A stretch of DNA of 7,563 nucleotides, taken from assembly GCA_017622115.1 (NCBI GenBank), contig JAGART010000051.1, positions 1 through 7,563 on the forward strand. Direction: 5' to 3'. Positions 5,161-7,563 of the stretch are shown piece by piece (positions within the stretch are counted from its first letter, which is position 1; each line of letters opens with the position of its first letter). The notes beneath the pieces were generated by a model that saw only the letters and a program-made list of their open reading frames with translations, was not told the DNA's origin and searched no databases. Made by a program: the position numbers and the translations under genes. The stretch comes from Clostridia bacterium. GTDB lineage: Bacteria > Bacillota > Clostridia > Christensenellales > UBA1242.

Positions 5161-5189
5161 ATTTTAGCAGAATTTTACTGTTTTGTCAA
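5161..5189 (-). promoter_or_regulatory. Near-consensus promoter of the 170-residue minus-strand gene
   Basis: Read on the minus strand, a perfect TTGACA (5184-5189) and TAAAAT (5161-5166) are 17 bases apart, with TGC directly before the -10 (extended -10). It lies about 12 bases before the ribosome site at 5144-5148. This is among the strongest promoters in the window. Confidence 0.88.
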
Positions 5190-5247
5190 GGCTAAAAAAA
5201 TAGCGAAAAAAATCTCTTTTTTATTTTATAAAAAATATTGTATTTTA

Positions 5248-5276
5248 TTGACCTTTATTGTGTATTTTAGTATAAT
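5248..5276 (+). promoter_or_regulatory. Near-consensus promoter of the large surface protein
   Basis: TTGACC (5248-5253) and a perfect TATAAT (5271-5276) lie 17 bases apart. Transcription would begin near 5283, leaving a leader of about 70 bases before the ATG at 5352. It is divergent from the promoter at 5161-5189. Confidence 0.85.
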
Positions 5277-5310
5277 ATTTAGAGATAATAGTTTTAATAG
5301 GTAAAATTTA

Positions 5311-5333
5311 TTACAAACTGTTACAAAATGTAA
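5311..5333 (+). promoter_or_regulatory. Direct repeat and small palindrome in the leader of the surface-protein gene
   Basis: Two adjacent ten-base near-repeats, TTACAAACTG (5311-5320) and TTACAAAATG (5321-5330), differ at one base. The second is part of a palindrome, TTACA (5321-5325) and TGTAA (5329-5333) around AAA. They sit downstream of the predicted transcription start and just before the ribosome site (AGAGGTG, 5337-5343), where a protein or RNA fold could affect expression. In AT-rich DNA such patterns can be chance. Confidence 0.3.
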
Positions 5334-5351
5334 AAAAGAGGTGTTGCTCGT

Positions 5352-7563
5352 ATGAGTTCAAATCGAAGTGCAAAGGTTACAATTTCTATAATAGTTTCTG
5401 TTGTATTGCTTTTGGCTATTGTAGGTACAATTCTTTTGCTTATTCCAAAAGACAATAAACCAAACGGAACGTTAGCAACTATGCTTGACGCTCCTGTTAA
5501 TGTTAGTATTGATGATAATTGGAAGTTGACATTTGATGCTGTGCCTAATGCTGTTAGTTATCAAATCTATGTTAATGGTTCGCCAACAAAAGTTGTTAGT
5601 GGTACAACCGTAGATATGAGTGCTTATGCAAATGTAGGTAAGCAAGGTTTTGCTGTACAGGCTTTGCACAATTTGCCAAGTTGTAACTCTACGTTGAGTG
5701 AAACAGTATTTAAAGTTAAAACTTTGCAGTTAAGAATTCCGCAAGATTTGGAACTCACAAATTCTGCTTTGTTCTGGGGGTCTGTATCTGGGGCAAAAAG
5801 TTATGTACTTCAAATTCGTTATGGAAACAACGAAGTACAAACAAGCCACTCAATTACAAGCGAGTTTGATTTTACAACCTTTTTACAACAAAATAGCCAG
5901 ATTACTCACTTTGCTGTGAGTGTAAAGGCTACTTCTGTTGATGTTGCGACAAATTTACGCAATGAATACATTTTGGACAGTGAATTTAGTGAACCTAAAT
6001 ATTACTATAAAATTAATTCTATTGATGCACCTGTGATTAGTAGTACTTTTACTACTCCAAATCAACAAGGTACTGACAAAATTATTACGTGGGAAACAGA
6101 TTATTTTGTACAAAAATATGATGTTTATCTTGATAATCAACTTGTAAAAACTATTGCTTATAGCGAATATGAAAATGAAGATGTTTATCGCTTAAACCTT
6201 AAAGAGTTGGGGGTGGGTGATGAACTCGGCGACCACAAAGTTTATATTATTGCTACACCAAAAACAAATGAAGGTGTAGAAACATTTACTAAAAAGAGTA
6301 ACGAAATAGATTATAGAGTTCAATACAAACTTGCCACTCCTGATAGTAGTACTATTAGATTAGTAAAAGAGGGTACAAGTTTAATTATTGAATGGGACGA
6401 AGTAGTTGCTCCATCTGGTTATACTCCAACATATAATATTAAAATCGGTGGCAAAACAAACCCTGATGATGTAACAAGTACATATATTGACTTTAAAACA
6501 GTTCAAAATTACAAAGACAACTATTATCCGTTTGAACTTTCTAGTTTAGAGGCAACTTACAAAGAATTTGCTGTTAAAGTTCAAGCGTGTGTTGATAGTA
6601 GTGAATATATCATAAATAGTGATTTCTCGGAATATTCTGCACCAGCACAAGCCATTACAAAACTCAATACACCAGAGGGAATTGTAGTTGGTGAGAGTGC
6701 GGGGATTTATACAATCAGTTGGCAAGCGGTAAATTCTAGTGCTGTTTATGGATACTTTATTGAGGTTTATCCTGCACAAGAAGTTGCAGGTCAACTTGAA
6801 TTAGGCGAAAGAGTGTTGTATGTAACTGTGGGGGCGGATAAACAAACTCGACTTACAATTACAGATAAACTTACAGAGGCTGGACTACAAGCAGGCAAGT
6901 ATGCGTTTAAGATTACAACACTTTCTAATAGTCGTTATTATCAAAATTCAGACCAAAGTGCTGCATATCAATTTGTACACAAAACACGTCTTGCAACACC
7001 AGTTATCACAACTTGTCAAAAACAAGATGAAAACAACAATACTTCACCGATTACTTTTAAGTGGACTGCTGTTGAAAATGCAGAATCTTACATAATTACA
7101 GTTGATAGCACAACATTTACAATAGACCAACCAGAGGGAATTAGTGCAGGACAAGAAATTACTGATATTCAAAAAGTTTCTTCTGTGGTAAGTTTGTATA
7201 GTGAGCCAAAAGTATTTTTGATTACTATTCAAGCGATTGCTGATAGTGCTGATGATAAACACTTAAATAGTATTGTTTCAGAAGTTTATTCATTTAGAAA
7301 TACTTTTAAGCATCAATCAGTTCAAAATGTTCAGTTTAGTGCTAGCGGAAATAATGTAAATATTAGTTGGGACGCTGTTAGTACTGTTGCTAACTTAAAT
7401 AGTTACTATTTAGTTTTGATTAATGGTAAACACAGCGTACGTACAGCAAGTACAAGTATTGAAGGAGCTTCAGTTTCAGGTGCTGCTTCGCTTGTCAAGT
7501 ATTCAATGTTGTCTTCTGTAAGCGGCTCTTCCTCGTTTTCAATGATAGTCGGCAGGTCAAGGG
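5352..7563 (+). CDS. Large membrane-anchored or secreted protein of fibronectin-III-like modules (3' end missing)
   Basis: The frame is open for 737 codons to the right edge. AGAGGTG (5337-5343) precedes the ATG at eight bases. Residues 1-8 are short and basic (MSSNRSAK), then one hydrophobic helix spans about 9-31 (VTISIIVSVVLLLAIVGTILLLI). No clear signal peptidase site follows, so it is probably a signal anchor with the rest outside. From about residue 46 come seven modules starting near 46, 127, 224, 327, 438, 547 and 654. Each has the Fn3/Ig-like outline: a Pro-bearing first strand (DAPVNV, LATPDS, LNTPEG, LATPVI), a Trp in the second strand in modules 2-7 (LFWGSV, ITWETD, IEWDEV, ISWQAV, FKWTAV, ISWDAV; module 1 has LTFDAV with Phe), and a YxIxV-type strand (YQIYVNG, YVLQIRYG, YDVYLDN). 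Such arrays act as spacers or adhesins on the cell surface. Any anchoring or enzymatic domain lies beyond the edge. The last ~40 residues no longer fit the pattern. Confidence 0.82.
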   Translation, partial: MSSNRSAKVTISIIVSVVLLLAIVGTILLLIPKDNKPNGTLATMLDAPVNVSIDDNWKLTFDAVPNAVSYQIYVNGSPTKVVSGTTVDMSAYANVGKQGFAVQALHNLPSCNSTLSETVFKVKTLQLRIPQDLELTNSALFWGSVSGAKSYVLQIRYGNNEVQTSHSITSEFDFTTFLQQNSQITHFAVSVKATSVDVATNLRNEYILDSEFSEPKYYYKINSIDAPVISSTFTTPNQQGTDKIITWETDYFVQKYDVYLDNQLVKTIAYSEYENEDVYRLNLKELGVGDELGDHKVYIIATPKTNEGVETFTKKSNEIDYRVQYKLATPDSSTIRLVKEGTSLIIEWDEVVAPSGYTPTYNIKIGGKTNPDDVTSTYIDFKTVQNYKDNYYPFELSSLEATYKEFAVKVQACVDSSEYIINSDFSEYSAPAQAITKLNTPEGIVVGESAGIYTISWQAVNSSAVYGYFIEVYPAQEVAGQLELGERVLYVTVGADKQTRLTITDKLTEAGLQAGKYAFKITTLSNSRYYQNSDQSAAYQFVHKTRLATPVITTCQKQDENNNTSPITFKWTAVENAESYIITVDSTTFTIDQPEGISAGQEITDIQKVSSVVSLYSEPKVFLITIQAIADSADDKHLNSIVSEVYSFRNTFKHQSVQNVQFSASGNNVNISWDAVSTVANLNSYYLVLINGKHSVRTASTSIEGASVSGAASLVKYSMLSSVSGSSSFSMIVGRSR
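7437..7563. other. Compositionally atypical right-end segment, possible assembly junction
   Basis: GC content rises from roughly 30-33% in the 120 bases before to about 45% here. On the plus strand the frame stays open but yields a Ser/Val-rich stretch unlike the modules. On the minus strand a frame open from the edge at 7561 reads like a natural acidic linker (LDLPTIIENEEEPLTEDN, then IEYLTSEAAPETEAPS) and loses that character near the GTACGTAC palindrome at 7437-7444. It may be the end of a different, minus-strand gene joined here, or simply a natural variation. Confidence 0.4.

Noticed and set aside
5472..7262. Open frames antisense to, or out of frame with, the large surface-protein gene (e.g. 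5472-5669, 5955-6140, 6546-6794, 7044-7262 minus; 6901-7095 plus)
   Set aside because: They lack ribosome sites and give Ile/Asn/Cys-rich or low-complexity products; they are shadows of the long frame starting at 5352.
1..7563. Alternative genetic code with TGA as tryptophan
   Set aside because: All recognised proteins use TGG for Trp and contain no in-frame TGA at conserved Trp positions.

Overview
The window is AT-rich DNA of a Gram-positive-like bacterium, most likely an uncultured Bacillota (Clostridia-type) lineage. This rests on composition, strong AGGAG-type ribosome binding sites, sigma-70/SigA-type promoters (several with an extended TGn -10), short T-tailed terminators, and a gene set typical of that phylum: an SPFH protein, a PRC-barrel protein, a DUF1858 redox-disulfide protein, an amidase with peptidoglycan-binding repeats, and two repeat-rich surface proteins. 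Genes read through with TGG tryptophan and no in-frame TGA, so the standard bacterial code fits. Both ends cut a gene, so the window is probably a whole contig or a slice of a larger one.

Layout: (1) 2-307, the C-terminal end of a surface protein with divergent InlB-type B-repeats. (2) 308-803, a non-coding stretch with two copies (372-470, 640-744) of a paired, inverted hairpin repeat. The copies have identical backbones but different hairpin tips, and a third hairpin-rich element of another family (511-603) lies between them. (3) 804-1445 (minus), a tandem PRC-barrel protein divergent from (4) 1585-2436, an SPFH/band-7-like protein. (5) 2510-2800, a DUF1858 protein with an unusual cysteine-rich tail, with its own promoter and terminator. 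(6) 2901-3968, an Amidase_3 protein with two PG_binding_1 domains but apparently without one zinc-ligand histidine and without a signal peptide. (7) 4079-4492, a small three-helix membrane protein with an acidic head. (8) 4625-5137 (minus), an unrecognised 170-residue protein. (9) 5352 to the right edge, the N-terminal 737 codons of a membrane-anchored or exported protein made of about seven fibronectin-III-like modules.

The genes look like a string of mostly single-gene transcription units, not one operon: five have a recognisable promoter of their own and most are followed by a terminator. The common theme is the cell envelope (surface repeats, cell-wall amidase, membrane proteins, SPFH scaffold), but nothing in the sequence shows that they form one pathway. 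I found no defence system, transposase, tRNA, rRNA or CRISPR array. The points most worth following are the tip-swapped palindromic repeats, the apparent loss of a catalytic histidine in the amidase, the cysteine-rich tail of the DUF1858 protein, and a sudden composition change with a plausible antisense reading frame in the last ~120 bases, which may mark an assembly junction.
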